A stretch of DNA of 45,064 bases, taken from the IMG/VR virus record IMGVR_UViG_3300047173_000128, positions 1 to 45,064 of that record. One strand, written 5' to 3'. A model generated the notes under the pieces. The model saw only the letters and a list, made by a program, of their open reading frames with translations, was not told where the DNA came from and ran no database searches. This DNA comes from a virus. The translations under genes were made by a program, and so were the position numbers. This document shows, in pieces, positions 30,203 to 39,047 of the stretch; positions within the stretch are counted from its first letter, which is position 1, and every line of letters starts with the position of its first letter.

Positions 30203-31273
30203 ATGGCACGCTCGTTTCTTACCCCGATATCGCTCAACCAGAACGAACTGCAGAACGCGCGGGTGCAGAACCTGGCCTCGGCGCCGTCCTCGCCGGTGGC
30301 CGGGCAGTTGTATTACGACACCGTCAAGCTGGGCGCGTTCGTCTACAACGGCACGAGCTGGCAGCCGACCGACGCCAGCCTGAGCACGATCATCCCGACC
30401 ACTGCGATCGTTGCTTTCGCATCGACGGTGCAGGGCTACCACCTCAACCAGTTCGCCGTGCCGACGGCGAACATTCCCATGGCGGGTTTTACCCTCACGG
30501 GACTGAACACCGGACCATCCGCGGCAGGACAGGCGGCGGAATACTCGTGGGTGATCGGCCAGGTGCAGAGTGCCGCTGCGGGGATCGCGAGCAAACCCCC
30601 CGTCCAGTGCATATCCACGTCCAACATCACCCTGTCCGGCCTGCAGACGCTCGACGGCTACACGACGCTGGCGAACGATCGTGTTTTGGTCGCCGGGCAG
30701 ACGACGCAAAGCGCGAACGGCGCCTACAACGCCTCGGCCGGGGCCTGGACGCGGGTCACCGACGACGGCGCGGCACCTGGCGAAATCCAGCCGGGATCGA
30801 CCTGGCTGGTGGTCAACGGCACGGTCTATGGCGGCACGCAGTGGCGCTGCTCCAATACGGGCACGATCACGCTCGGCACGACATCGATCACCATGGTGCA
30901 GTTCTCCGCAGCCTCGGTCTACACCGCCGGCAACGGGATCACGCTCACCGGCACGGCGTGGTCGGTCAATGCGGCGGCAAGCGCGGGATCGGGCGGGCCG
31001 GGCGGCGGGCTCGTGGTGTCCGGGTCCGGCGTGGCGATCGATACGACGGTGGTGGCGCGCAAATACAGCGCCACCATCGGCGACGGCTCGACCACGGCGA
31101 TCGTGGTGACGCACGGGCTGGGCACGCAGGACGTGATGATGCAGGTGAAGATGAGCGGCACGCCCTACAGCGAAGTGGAGTGCGACATGGCGGCGACCAG
31201 CACGACCACCGCGACGTTCACCTTCGCCACGGCGCCGGCCTCTGGCGCCTACCGTGTGATCGTGCTGGGCTGA
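30203..31273 (+). CDS. Tail fibre protein
   Basis: The 356-residue protein starts ARSFLTPISLNQNELQNARV, NLASAPSSPVAGQLYYDT, typical of fibre N-termini, contains a carbohydrate-binding-like middle with VLVAGQTTQSANGAYN and WRCSNTGTITLGTT, and ends in a beta-rich tip (VTHGLGTQDVMMQVKM). GACC and AGACC precede ATG 30203. It probably contacts the cell surface. Confidence 0.7.
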   Translation: MARSFLTPISLNQNELQNARVQNLASAPSSPVAGQLYYDTVKLGAFVYNGTSWQPTDASLSTIIPTTAIVAFASTVQGYHLNQFAVPTANIPMAGFTLTGLNTGPSAAGQAAEYSWVIGQVQSAAAGIASKPPVQCISTSNITLSGLQTLDGYTTLANDRVLVAGQTTQSANGAYNASAGAWTRVTDDGAAPGEIQPGSTWLVVNGTVYGGTQWRCSNTGTITLGTTSITMVQFSAASVYTAGNGITLTGTAWSVNAAASAGSGGPGGGLVVSGSGVAIDTTVVARKYSATIGDGSTTAIVVTHGLGTQDVMMQVKMSGTPYSEVECDMAATSTTTATFTFATAPASGAYRVIVLG

Positions 31274-31279
31274 TCGGGC

Positions 31280-34200
31280 ATGGTGCTTCGTCTTTCCTCG
31301 TTCCCGTCCGATGTGCGCGGGGTGGTCCTTACGGGCCTGAGCACGGCCACGAACGCGGTGGTCGCGGCGACGGACACGGTGCTGGCGGCGCTGGGCAAGC
31401 TCCAGGCGCAACTGGCAAACTACACGCTGAACGCCGCCGCGGCGATCACCGGCGGGTCCATCAACAGCGCAACGGTCGGCGCAACGACGCCATCCACGGG
31501 CGCGTTCACGTCGCTCAGCGCCACGGGTGCGGCGGCGCTGAGCAATGGAGCGACGATTGGCACTAACACCTCCGCGCCGTCACTCAATATCAACGGGATC
31601 GTCGGCTTTAATCGCGCGCTTTTTTTTCAGACCTCTGGCGTTTTCCGTTGGGAAATCTGCACCGATGCGTTCGCCGAAACGGGCAGCAATGCCGGCTCGC
31701 AGCTAGAGATTCTCCGGTTTTCGGATGCCGGCACACAAATCGATGCGCCGGTCGTCATCAACCGAGCGACCGGCCTCGTGACGATTGCCGACGGTTTAAC
31801 CGTATCCGGGGGCACGGTCTCCGGCGCCGGGATCACCAGCCTGTTCGCCTCGCCACCGGCGATCGGCGGGACCGCGCCGGCAGCGGGAACGTTCAGTCCG
31901 GGTCTAACGCTTTCGCATCAGTATAATAACGTTGTTTTCTGTGATGCGGTTACCGGGCCGACGTCAGGAGGATATCACCGGATCACATCGTCTGGTGCCG
32001 GCTCTTACGTGTGGCAGATCAACACCGCCTCGGCTGGCGACTTCTCGGCGATCACCACGGCGTTCTCCGTCGGGTCCACGGGTCAGGTTCAGTTCGGCGT
32101 CGCGCCCGCTGGACCCGGCACGACATTGCTATTCGCCTCGCCGCCCGCGATCGGCGGCACCGCAGCGGCGGCCGGCACGTTTACGGCGCTTACCGCCGCC
32201 TCCGGCACGGTCTCCAACGCCGTGATCAACACCGCCGCGCTCGATACCAGCCTGGATCTGAATTTCCTGTCCGGCGTGCTGGACAGCCGGATCACGTTCA
32301 CGCGGGCTTCGACGGCGACGTACTTCGACGCCACGGGCACGATGCAGACAGCGGCCGCGGGCGTTGCGCGGTTCGATCATGCACCCACGTTGGTGGCCAG
32401 CGCGAGCGCGCCCTACGTCTATACGCCGCTGGGGCTGCTGATCGAGGAAAGCCGGACGAACGTTGCTCTCTATAGCGGCAACATCGCCAATGCGGCTTGG
32501 GTGCTGGGAAGCGGTGTCGTGGCGGGGCCGACCGTCACCGCAAACGCGGCTGTGGCGCCAGACGGCACGACGACGGCGGCGCAAATCGTTTACCCGGCGG
32601 TTACGGGTGCATCGGCCTACAGTGCGTCCAATCAGGGGGTCATCGTCACTGCCGCTGTCTATTCATTCTCGGTCTATCTCAAAGGTGCGGCGGGTGGAGA
32701 GACGCTGTATATTTATACGACACCGAATGGCTCGACGTATTATCGCACGCCGGTTACCCTGACGACGGCTTGGCAGCGGTTTACTTTGACTACACCTGCA
32801 TTGACCGCAGCCGCATGGTATTTTGCTATCGGCACTGACCTGAGAGATGGCAGTCAAACCGCCAAATCCGCGCAGACGATCTACGCCTGGGGCGCGCAAG
32901 TAGAACTCGGCGCCTTCCCCACGTCCTACATCCCGACCACCAGCGCGGCGGTGACGCGGGCGGCGGATGTGGCGACGATGCCGGTGGGGAGCTGGTTCAA
33001 CGCGGCGGCGGGAACGCTTGTCGCGGATGCCAACTTTCTCAACAACAACCGTGTCGGCTACCCTGGCGTCTTCCAAATCGACAGCGGCAGCAACACCAAT
33101 CGCTTGCTGACGTATGCTCTGACCGGATCCGACACGATCGCAGCCAACTCCGATACTGCGCAGTTCAACATGGGGTCGTTCACGGCCGGGACGATTTTCC
33201 GGAGTGGCATTGCTTATTCGGCCTCGGGGTTTACCGCCGCGGCTTTGGGGGTCGCTACGTCGCTCAATGGCCACGTTTCGTCCTATGCCTCGTACACGAC
33301 GTTGCGCCTCGGTGTGGCCGACGCCAGCGGCAGCAACGTCGCGGACGGCTACATCGTTCGCGTCCGCTACTGGCCGCGCGCACTCTCGACCGCCGAACTG
33401 CAAACCGTCACCGCGAGCGCCACGCCCGCGCTGCTCAACCTCGCGATCGACCAGTGCCCGATCGGCGCCACGAACCCGAGTTCCGGCGCGTTCACTACGT
33501 TGGCGGCTTCTTCGACAGTCAGTGGCGCTGGCTTCTCGACCTACCTAGCCTCCCCGCCCGCGATCGGCGGAACAGCGCCCTCGACCGGCGCCTTCACCGC
33601 GCTGACCGCGAGCGGCGGCACAATCTCCAACGCCGTGATCAACACCGCCGCGCTCGATACCAGCCTGGACCTGAATTTCCTGTCCGGCGTGCTGGACAGC
33701 CGGATTTCGTTCACCCGAGGCTCGGTCGCGACGTATTTCGACGCGAACGGGGTGATGCAGACGGCGGCGGCGAACGTGGCGCGGTTCGATCATGCACCCA
33801 CGTTGGTGGCCAGCGCGAGCGCGCCCTACGTCTTTACGCCGCTCGGGCTGCTGATCGAGGAGAGCCGGACAAACTCGATACGCAATTCGACGATGGTGGG
33901 CGCGGTTGCAGGGACGCCCGGGACGCTGCCGACGAATTGGGCGGCCAATACCATATCCGGCGTGACCAACAGCGTTGTCGGAACCGGCACAGAAGGCGGT
34001 ATCGCTTATATTGACTTGTCCTATGCCGGAACGCCCGCTTCTAGCGGACAGTTGTTCATCTCGATGGAAGACGGAACGATATCGCTCACTTCGGGGACAA
34101 CATACAGCCAATCCATCTATGTGCGTCTGACTGCCGGAAGCCTGACGAATACCACACTGATGGAAATTTTCGGTGTCGCCGCCGCCGTGACAGTAACGCC

Positions 34201-35314
34201 AACCGGCGCAGCTCTCGTATCGCAGCGGACAATCAACGTTCAGACTGCCGCTTCCACCACCACCACACAGCCCTATTTCGCCTTCAACGTCACCAGCGGA
34301 CAGGCGATTAACCTGACCTTACGCATCGGCGCCCCACAGTTCGAAACCGGCGCCTTCGCGACCTCCTACATCCCGACCACCAGCGCGGCGGTGACGCGGG
34401 CGGCGGATGTGGCGACGATGCCGGTGGGGAGCTGGTTCACGCAGGGTCTGGGCAGCTTGGACACCGAGGCCATGGTTCCAGTATCGGCGGGCAGCCAGTA
34501 TCCGAACCTGGCGTCGATCAGCGACGGCACGAATTCAAATTATGTGTCGGTATTTTATGATGGACCGTACACGCGCTTTGAGTCCGGCATCGTTGTCGGC
34601 GGCACTGCGAACTTCTCCAGCTTTTCTTTGAGCACGGCAGGGCTAACCGCAGGGTCCGTTGCCAAGACGGTCTTGGCGTGGTCGAGCGGCACGGCGAGCT
34701 TCGAGGTCAATCCTGGCTCTGGATCGGTCGCGGTCGCGACAGCGTCGGCGACGATTCCGTCCGGCCTGACGACACTGACGCTGGGCTGCGCGCCTAATTT
34801 GGGCGTCGTCGGCGCTCGGTATCTCCGCCGCGTCCGCTACTGGCCACGCGCCCTCTCCACCACCGAACTGCAAGTCGTCACCGCGAGCGCCACGCCCGCG
34901 CTGCTCAACCTCGCGATCGACCAGTGCCCGATCGGCGCCACGAACCCGAGTTCCGGCGCGTTCACCACGATCACGCTGTCCCAGGCCGAGATCGACGCGT
35001 CCGCCTACACCACCGCACCCGTGACCGGCGGCACGGTGACGATCCCCGGCACAGCGGCGCGCTGCGTCATCAACCCGGCCGGCACCCTGGCCGCGTTGAC
35101 CGTCGTTTCTCCGGCGGCGCTCTCGCTCGGCGCCAACAGCGTGCAGAGCCTCGACATCCTGTTCACCCAGGCGATCACGTCGCTCACCTGGAAGGCGGGC
35201 TCGGGCACCACCTTTGGGGGTGCGGCGATGCCCTCTACCGTGGCGCTGGGAACGTGCGTGCGGCTGTTGTGGGTGCAGTCGCTGTCGCAATGGCTTCATA
35301 CGACGGTGGTGTAG
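31280..35314 (+). CDS. Giant tail fibre/spike with duplicated adhesin modules
   Basis: The 1344-residue Gly/Ser/Thr/Ala-rich protein is the longest of the window. Two large modules (about residues 310-735 and 780-1230) share the start NTAALDTSLDLNFLSGVLDS, DHAPTLVASASAPYV and TPLGLLIEESRTN, plus a middle TSYIPTTSAAVTRAADVATM and end ATPALLNLAIDQCPIGATNP, while the parts between differ widely. The modules resemble 'head spike fibre' LamG-like domains that bind receptors. The shared edges are near-identical in DNA; the inner parts are A/T-richer. Confidence 0.75.
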   Translation: MVLRLSSFPSDVRGVVLTGLSTATNAVVAATDTVLAALGKLQAQLANYTLNAAAAITGGSINSATVGATTPSTGAFTSLSATGAAALSNGATIGTNTSAPSLNINGIVGFNRALFFQTSGVFRWEICTDAFAETGSNAGSQLEILRFSDAGTQIDAPVVINRATGLVTIADGLTVSGGTVSGAGITSLFASPPAIGGTAPAAGTFSPGLTLSHQYNNVVFCDAVTGPTSGGYHRITSSGAGSYVWQINTASAGDFSAITTAFSVGSTGQVQFGVAPAGPGTTLLFASPPAIGGTAAAAGTFTALTAASGTVSNAVINTAALDTSLDLNFLSGVLDSRITFTRASTATYFDATGTMQTAAAGVARFDHAPTLVASASAPYVYTPLGLLIEESRTNVALYSGNIANAAWVLGSGVVAGPTVTANAAVAPDGTTTAAQIVYPAVTGASAYSASNQGVIVTAAVYSFSVYLKGAAGGETLYIYTTPNGSTYYRTPVTLTTAWQRFTLTTPALTAAAWYFAIGTDLRDGSQTAKSAQTIYAWGAQVELGAFPTSYIPTTSAAVTRAADVATMPVGSWFNAAAGTLVADANFLNNNRVGYPGVFQIDSGSNTNRLLTYALTGSDTIAANSDTAQFNMGSFTAGTIFRSGIAYSASGFTAAALGVATSLNGHVSSYASYTTLRLGVADASGSNVADGYIVRVRYWPRALSTAELQTVTASATPALLNLAIDQCPIGATNPSSGAFTTLAASSTVSGAGFSTYLASPPAIGGTAPSTGAFTALTASGGTISNAVINTAALDTSLDLNFLSGVLDSRISFTRGSVATYFDANGVMQTAAANVARFDHAPTLVASASAPYVFTPLGLLIEESRTNSIRNSTMVGAVAGTPGTLPTNWAANTISGVTNSVVGTGTEGGIAYIDLSYAGTPASSGQLFISMEDGTISLTSGTTYSQSIYVRLTAGSLTNTTLMEIFGVAAAVTVTPTGAALVSQRTINVQTAASTTTTQPYFAFNVTSGQAINLTLRIGAPQFETGAFATSYIPTTSAAVTRAADVATMPVGSWFTQGLGSLDTEAMVPVSAGSQYPNLASISDGTNSNYVSVFYDGPYTRFESGIVVGGTANFSSFSLSTAGLTAGSVAKTVLAWSSGTASFEVNPGSGSVAVATASATIPSGLTTLTLGCAPNLGVVGARYLRRVRYWPRALSTTELQVVTASATPALLNLAIDQCPIGATNPSSGAFTTITLSQAEIDASAYTTAPVTGGTVTIPGTAARCVINPAGTLAALTVVSPAALSLGANSVQSLDILFTQAITSLTWKAGSGTTFGGAAMPSTVALGTCVRLLWVQSLSQWLHTTVV
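32211..32292 (+). repeat. Fibre gene duplication, edge A copy 1
   Basis: 82 bp matching 33624-33705 with one difference, at offset 1413. A second shared block follows at 32368-32420 (identical to 33781-33833). Confidence 0.85.
33411..33495 (+). repeat. Fibre gene duplication, edge B copy 1
   Basis: 85 bp identical to 34881-34965. A middle block 32923-32999 is likewise identical to 34363-34439. Together these outline two ~1.4-kb modules with conserved joints and changed interiors. Confidence 0.85.
33624..33705 (+). repeat. Fibre gene duplication, edge A copy 2
   Basis: Second copy of the 32211-32292 block, one difference. Confidence 0.85.
34881..34965 (+). repeat. Fibre gene duplication, edge B copy 2
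   Basis: Second copy of the 33411-33495 block, identical. Confidence 0.85.
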
Positions 35315-35316
35315 CA

Positions 35317-35697
35317 ATGACCCACTACGCACTCACCACGGGCGACAGCGTCCTGCGTTTGGACGACCAGGCGCTGATCCCGGCCGATCCGAACAACCCT
35401 GACTGGGTCGCGTATCTGGCATGGAAGGCCGCGGGCAACACGCCGAACCCGGCGACGCTGAAATCGCCGCCCACGATCCTCCAGGCGGCCGCCTTCTTCG
35501 CCCGCTTCACGCCGGCCGAGCAGGCGGCGATACAGGCGGCAGCGGCGGCCAGCCCGCAGATCGGCGTCGGCCTGACGCTCGGCCTGGCGCAAGGCTACGT
35601 CAACCTGCTGAGCCCGATCCTGGCCGGCTGGATGGCGGCACTCGTCGCCGCCGGGGCGATCACCTCCGCGCGCTCGGCGGTTATCATGACGCCATGA
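35317..35697 (+). CDS. Tail fibre assembly-like protein
   Basis: The 126-residue protein contains IPADPNNPDWVAYLAWKAAG, a phrase typical of fibre-assembly or fibre-accompanying proteins, followed by Ala-rich helices and a hydrophobic end. Following the giant fibre gene by 2 bp, it may help fold or attach it. Its stop overlaps the next gene (ATGA). Confidence 0.6.
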   Translation: MTHYALTTGDSVLRLDDQALIPADPNNPDWVAYLAWKAAGNTPNPATLKSPPTILQAAAFFARFTPAEQAAIQAAAAASPQIGVGLTLGLAQGYVNLLSPILAGWMAALVAAGAITSARSAVIMTP

Positions 35698-36743
35698 CGC
35701 CGCCGCCGTTCGTCGTTTTCAGCCTGCCCCGATCGCGCTCGGCCTGGATGGCGCAATGGCTCAGCCGTGTTGCGAACGCCCCGGTGGGCCATGACCTGGC
35801 CATCGAGACGGACAGCATCGACGCCTGGCTGGAGACCGTGTTCCGCCGGGTGCGCGGTACCTGCGAGACCGGCGCCGTCGAGGCCTGGCCGATCCTGCGC
35901 CGCGCCATCCCCGACTGCCGCATCGTCACGGTGACGCGCGACATCAACGACGTTGGCGAGAGCCTGGGCGATGCTGGCTATCCGGTGCCGTGGGATGATT
36001 TGCGGCGCCGAGCCGAAGCGATGGCCGAACTGGCGCGGCAGCCGGGCGTGCTGTCAGTGACGTTCGCCAACCTCGCCTATCCCCGCACCTGCGCCGCGGT
36101 GCAGGAGCATTGCCTGAGCATCCCGTTCAACTGGCCGGCGTGGCTGGAGGCGGATTGCACCAACGTCCAGGTTGACATGCCGGCGCGGCTGGCGCGGCTG
36201 GCGGAACGGCACCCCGCCATCATGCGGATCCGCGCGGAGCTGATCGAGCGCCTGGCGCATCCGGCGCCGTTCGTGTCCGTCGGCGAGGAACGCTGGCCGG
36301 ACGTGGCGGATCGGTGCGAGGCGCTGGGCGCCGGCCACCACGCCGAGGCCACCGAGGGCCTGGAGGGGCCGTTCCGGCTCAACCGCGATCTGGTCATGCA
36401 GATGGCAAACGCCGGACTGTGGCGGGTGTTCATCGCCCGCGTCGACGGGGCGCTGGCGGGTTACTGCTGCTGGACGCACGAGACCAACCACGAGGCGGAC
36501 GCCCCGCTGACGATGGCGCACGGCCCGTTCTACGTGGTCGCGGCGCACAAGCGGCACCATCTCGGGCTGCGGCTGCTGGAGGCATCGCGCACGGCGTTCG
36601 CGGCGGCGGGTTACCGGGTGCTCAAGCTGCATCACACGATGCACGGCCGGGGCGCGCGGGCCGGGGGGCTCTATTCGTTCCTTGGCGCAACCGAGTATCA
36701 GCGTGAGTATATCTGGCGGATCGGAGAGACATCTGATGGCTAG
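35694..36743 (+). CDS. Sulfotransferase-like and GNAT acetyltransferase fusion
   Basis: The 349-residue protein has an N-terminal half with VVFSLPRSRSAWMAQWLSRV, a phosphosulfate-binding loop as in sulfotransferases, plus CRIVTVTRDINDVGESLG (second phosphate-binding strand-helix). The C-terminal half (about 235-345) has a GNAT fold: FIARVDGALAGYCCW, VVAAHKRHHLGLRLLEASR (acetyl-CoA pyrophosphate loop), TEYQREYIWR. Encoded between fibre and ejection genes, it may modify a virion or host component; substrates are unknown. It overlaps both neighbours (4 and 8 bp). Confidence 0.7.
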   Translation: MTPPPFVVFSLPRSRSAWMAQWLSRVANAPVGHDLAIETDSIDAWLETVFRRVRGTCETGAVEAWPILRRAIPDCRIVTVTRDINDVGESLGDAGYPVPWDDLRRRAEAMAELARQPGVLSVTFANLAYPRTCAAVQEHCLSIPFNWPAWLEADCTNVQVDMPARLARLAERHPAIMRIRAELIERLAHPAPFVSVGEERWPDVADRCEALGAGHHAEATEGLEGPFRLNRDLVMQMANAGLWRVFIARVDGALAGYCCWTHETNHEADAPLTMAHGPFYVVAAHKRHHLGLRLLEASRTAFAAAGYRVLKLHHTMHGRGARAGGLYSFLGATEYQREYIWRIGETSDG

Positions 36744-37500
36744 TATTTCGGCCCCGGCGGCAATTCTCGGCGCGGGCGCACTCGGCGCGGGCACCTCGCT
36801 GCTCGGATCGTCGATGTCCGCCGGCGCGGCAAGCAACGCCGCCGGACTGCAACAGCAGCAGTTCCAGACGACGCGCGGCGACCTGCTTCCGTACAATCAG
36901 GCCGGCCAGTCGGTGCTGGGCAACCTCACCTCGCTGGCGACCTCAGGAGCGAACGGCGGGGGTCCTAACTACCTCGCGCAGGCCGCGTCGAGCCTGCCCG
37001 GGCAGATGACCGAGGCGCAGCTCCAGCAGACGCCGGGCTATCAGTTCCAGCTCAACCAGGGCACGCAGGCCACACAGAACGCCGCCGCGGCGCGCGGCCT
37101 CGGGGTATCGGGAGCGGCGCTGAAAGGGGCTGCGGCCTATGCCACCGGTCTGGCGGACAGCAACTACCAGAACCAGTTCCAGAACGCCCAGACGCAGTTC
37201 TCCGATCTGTACAACCTCAACACCGGCCAGCAGACGAACGTGCAGAACCAGTACAATCGGCTGTCGGGTGTCGCCAGCCTTGGCGAGAACGCCGGCGCGC
37301 AGACCGGGGCGCAAGGCACGCAGGCGGCGTCCAACGCCGGCAACGCGCTGATGTCGGCGGGCAATGCGACCGCAGCCGGGATCAGCGGCGTCGGCAACGC
37401 GGCGACCGGGGCGGCGAACAACTACCTGAGCTACAACGCGCTGCAGAACTACCTGGGCGGTGGCAATTCAGCCGCGACGCAGAGTACGCAGTGGAGCTAG
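36736..37500 (+). CDS. Ejection-type internal virion protein
   Basis: The 254-residue protein has a hydrophobic Ala/Gly N-terminus (PAAILGAGALGAGTSLLGSS), then a Gln/Asn/Ala-rich helical body (YQNQFQNAQTQFSDLYNLNT). It resembles P22 gp7-type ejection proteins in composition, size and place (first of three genes before the transglycosylase). GGAGAG precedes ATG 36736. It would enter the host envelope with the DNA. Confidence 0.65.
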   Translation: MASISAPAAILGAGALGAGTSLLGSSMSAGAASNAAGLQQQQFQTTRGDLLPYNQAGQSVLGNLTSLATSGANGGGPNYLAQAASSLPGQMTEAQLQQTPGYQFQLNQGTQATQNAAAARGLGVSGAALKGAAAYATGLADSNYQNQFQNAQTQFSDLYNLNTGQQTNVQNQYNRLSGVASLGENAGAQTGAQGTQAASNAGNALMSAGNATAAGISGVGNAATGAANNYLSYNALQNYLGGGNSAATQSTQWS

Positions 37501-37508
37501 GTAATCAG

Positions 37509-39047
37509 ATGTCCGGCAGCAGCAACGCCCTCCTCGACAGCCTGGCGCACCCGGCGCAGATCAACCTGCTGGCCGATTACGGCGGCGCGGCGCAGACCGC
37601 CAACGCGATCTGGGAGAACCGCGCGTGGCAGGCGAAGCAGGCGGCGGGACAGAACTTCCTGAACTCGATCAACCCCGATGGCACGCCGAACCAGAACGCC
37701 TTGCTGCAAGGTGCCAAGAACACGCCGGGGATGGCGCTCGTTGCCCAGCCTTCGGCGCAGGCCGGGCAGACGCTGAGCGCCGACACGCAGAACCAGAACC
37801 TGCAACTGCGCGCCACCGTCAACCAGATGCTGCCGAGCCTGCTCAACCTGCCGCCCGACAAGCTTCATGCCGGGGTCGTCAACGGCTTTACCCAGCTTGA
37901 GAACGCCGGACTGATGACGCATCAGCGCTCGCTGCAGATCATGAGCGGGTTCAGCAATGACCCGGCGCAGCTTCAGGTGCAGTTGGGTCAGCTTCAGAAG
38001 TCGCTGCTGCCGGCGCAGGAGCAGATCGACCAGACCTACGGCACCAGGCCAGCAGTCAATACCGGCGGGGCGACGGTGTTCCCGGTGGTGCCGCCCGCGT
38101 CGGCCGGCGGGGCGGGGCCGGTGGTGCCGATGACGATGACGCCGGGTGAGGCCAGCACGCCAACGCCGATCGGCGTCACGCCGCAGGGCCAGACGGTCAC
38201 GGGCACCCGCGGCCAGTTTGTTGGAGCCGCAACCGGCAGTGCGCCTTCGCCGCTCGGGTCGGGCCGACCGCCGCCGGGCTCGCCGTTGCTCAATCCGGCG
38301 GCTCCTGCCGCCGGAACCTCGCCTTCGCCGGCCGGGGCTGCATCTGGAGGAACGGCACCAGCGATCGGCACTGGGGCGCCAGGCGGCGGAATCGTAACCG
38401 GTCTTGGACCGGCGCAAACGGCGGCACTCGACGTGAAAGGCAAGCAAAGCGCGGCCGATTTCCAGGGTTATGCCGCGGACGGTGACAGGGCGGTGCAGCA
38501 GAATGCTATCCTGGGCAACATGCTCGCCGACACCAAAGGCTTTACGACCGGACCGGCCAATGCTCGGATCAAGGCTTTCCAGTCCTTCGCTTCTACCTAC
38601 GCGCCAAAGATGTCCGCGTTTGTCGGTGTTGATCCCAAGACGGTTGCGGCAAACGAGTCCTTCGACAAGCTCGCGGCTCAGCTCGCGAACGCGCAGGGCG
38701 CCGGTTCCGATGCGCGGCTTATGGTTAACCAGGCGGCGAACCCGCACGGGGAAATGGCGCCGGCAAGCGTCGATCTGGTGCTCCGGCAACTTCAAGGCAA
38801 TGCTGATTACAAGATCGCCAAGCAGACACTCGCCAACGCCTACCCGGACAAGACCGATTCGACCGGTTTCGAGACTGCGATGCAACGCAACCTAGACCCA
38901 CGAGCGTTCCAGTTCGCCCGGATGACAGTGCCACAGCGGAAAACCTATGTCGCAGCATTGTCGCCGCAGGACCTGACAGCGGTAAAGGGCGGCTATAACT
39001 GGGCGGTGACGCATGGAATGATCGGCGCGGGCAATGCCGCTCAATGA
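37509..39047 (+). CDS. Second ejection-type internal virion protein
   Basis: The 512-residue protein has a helical N-terminal third (NALLDSLAHPAQINLLADYG), a Pro/Gly/Ala-rich linker (about 185-300) and a helical C-terminal part (ADFQGYAADGDRAVQQNAIL). Probably P22 gp20-like by position. ATG 37509 with AGG 9 bases upstream; GTG 37491 is also in frame. It overlaps the next gene by 14 bp. Confidence 0.6.
   Translation: MSGSSNALLDSLAHPAQINLLADYGGAAQTANAIWENRAWQAKQAAGQNFLNSINPDGTPNQNALLQGAKNTPGMALVAQPSAQAGQTLSADTQNQNLQLRATVNQMLPSLLNLPPDKLHAGVVNGFTQLENAGLMTHQRSLQIMSGFSNDPAQLQVQLGQLQKSLLPAQEQIDQTYGTRPAVNTGGATVFPVVPPASAGGAGPVVPMTMTPGEASTPTPIGVTPQGQTVTGTRGQFVGAATGSAPSPLGSGRPPPGSPLLNPAAPAAGTSPSPAGAASGGTAPAIGTGAPGGGIVTGLGPAQTAALDVKGKQSAADFQGYAADGDRAVQQNAILGNMLADTKGFTTGPANARIKAFQSFASTYAPKMSAFVGVDPKTVAANESFDKLAAQLANAQGAGSDARLMVNQAANPHGEMAPASVDLVLRQLQGNADYKIAKQTLANAYPDKTDSTGFETAMQRNLDPRAFQFARMTVPQRKTYVAALSPQDLTAVKGGYNWAVTHGMIGAGNAAQ

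Noticed and set aside
30161-31411. 416-codon minus-strand frame
   Set aside because: Antisense shadow of fibre genes.
31280-35314. Diversity-generating retroelement in the fibre gene
   Set aside because: Near-identical repeats with variable parts suggested it, but no reverse transcriptase gene and no template-repeat pattern (adenine-only differences) is seen.
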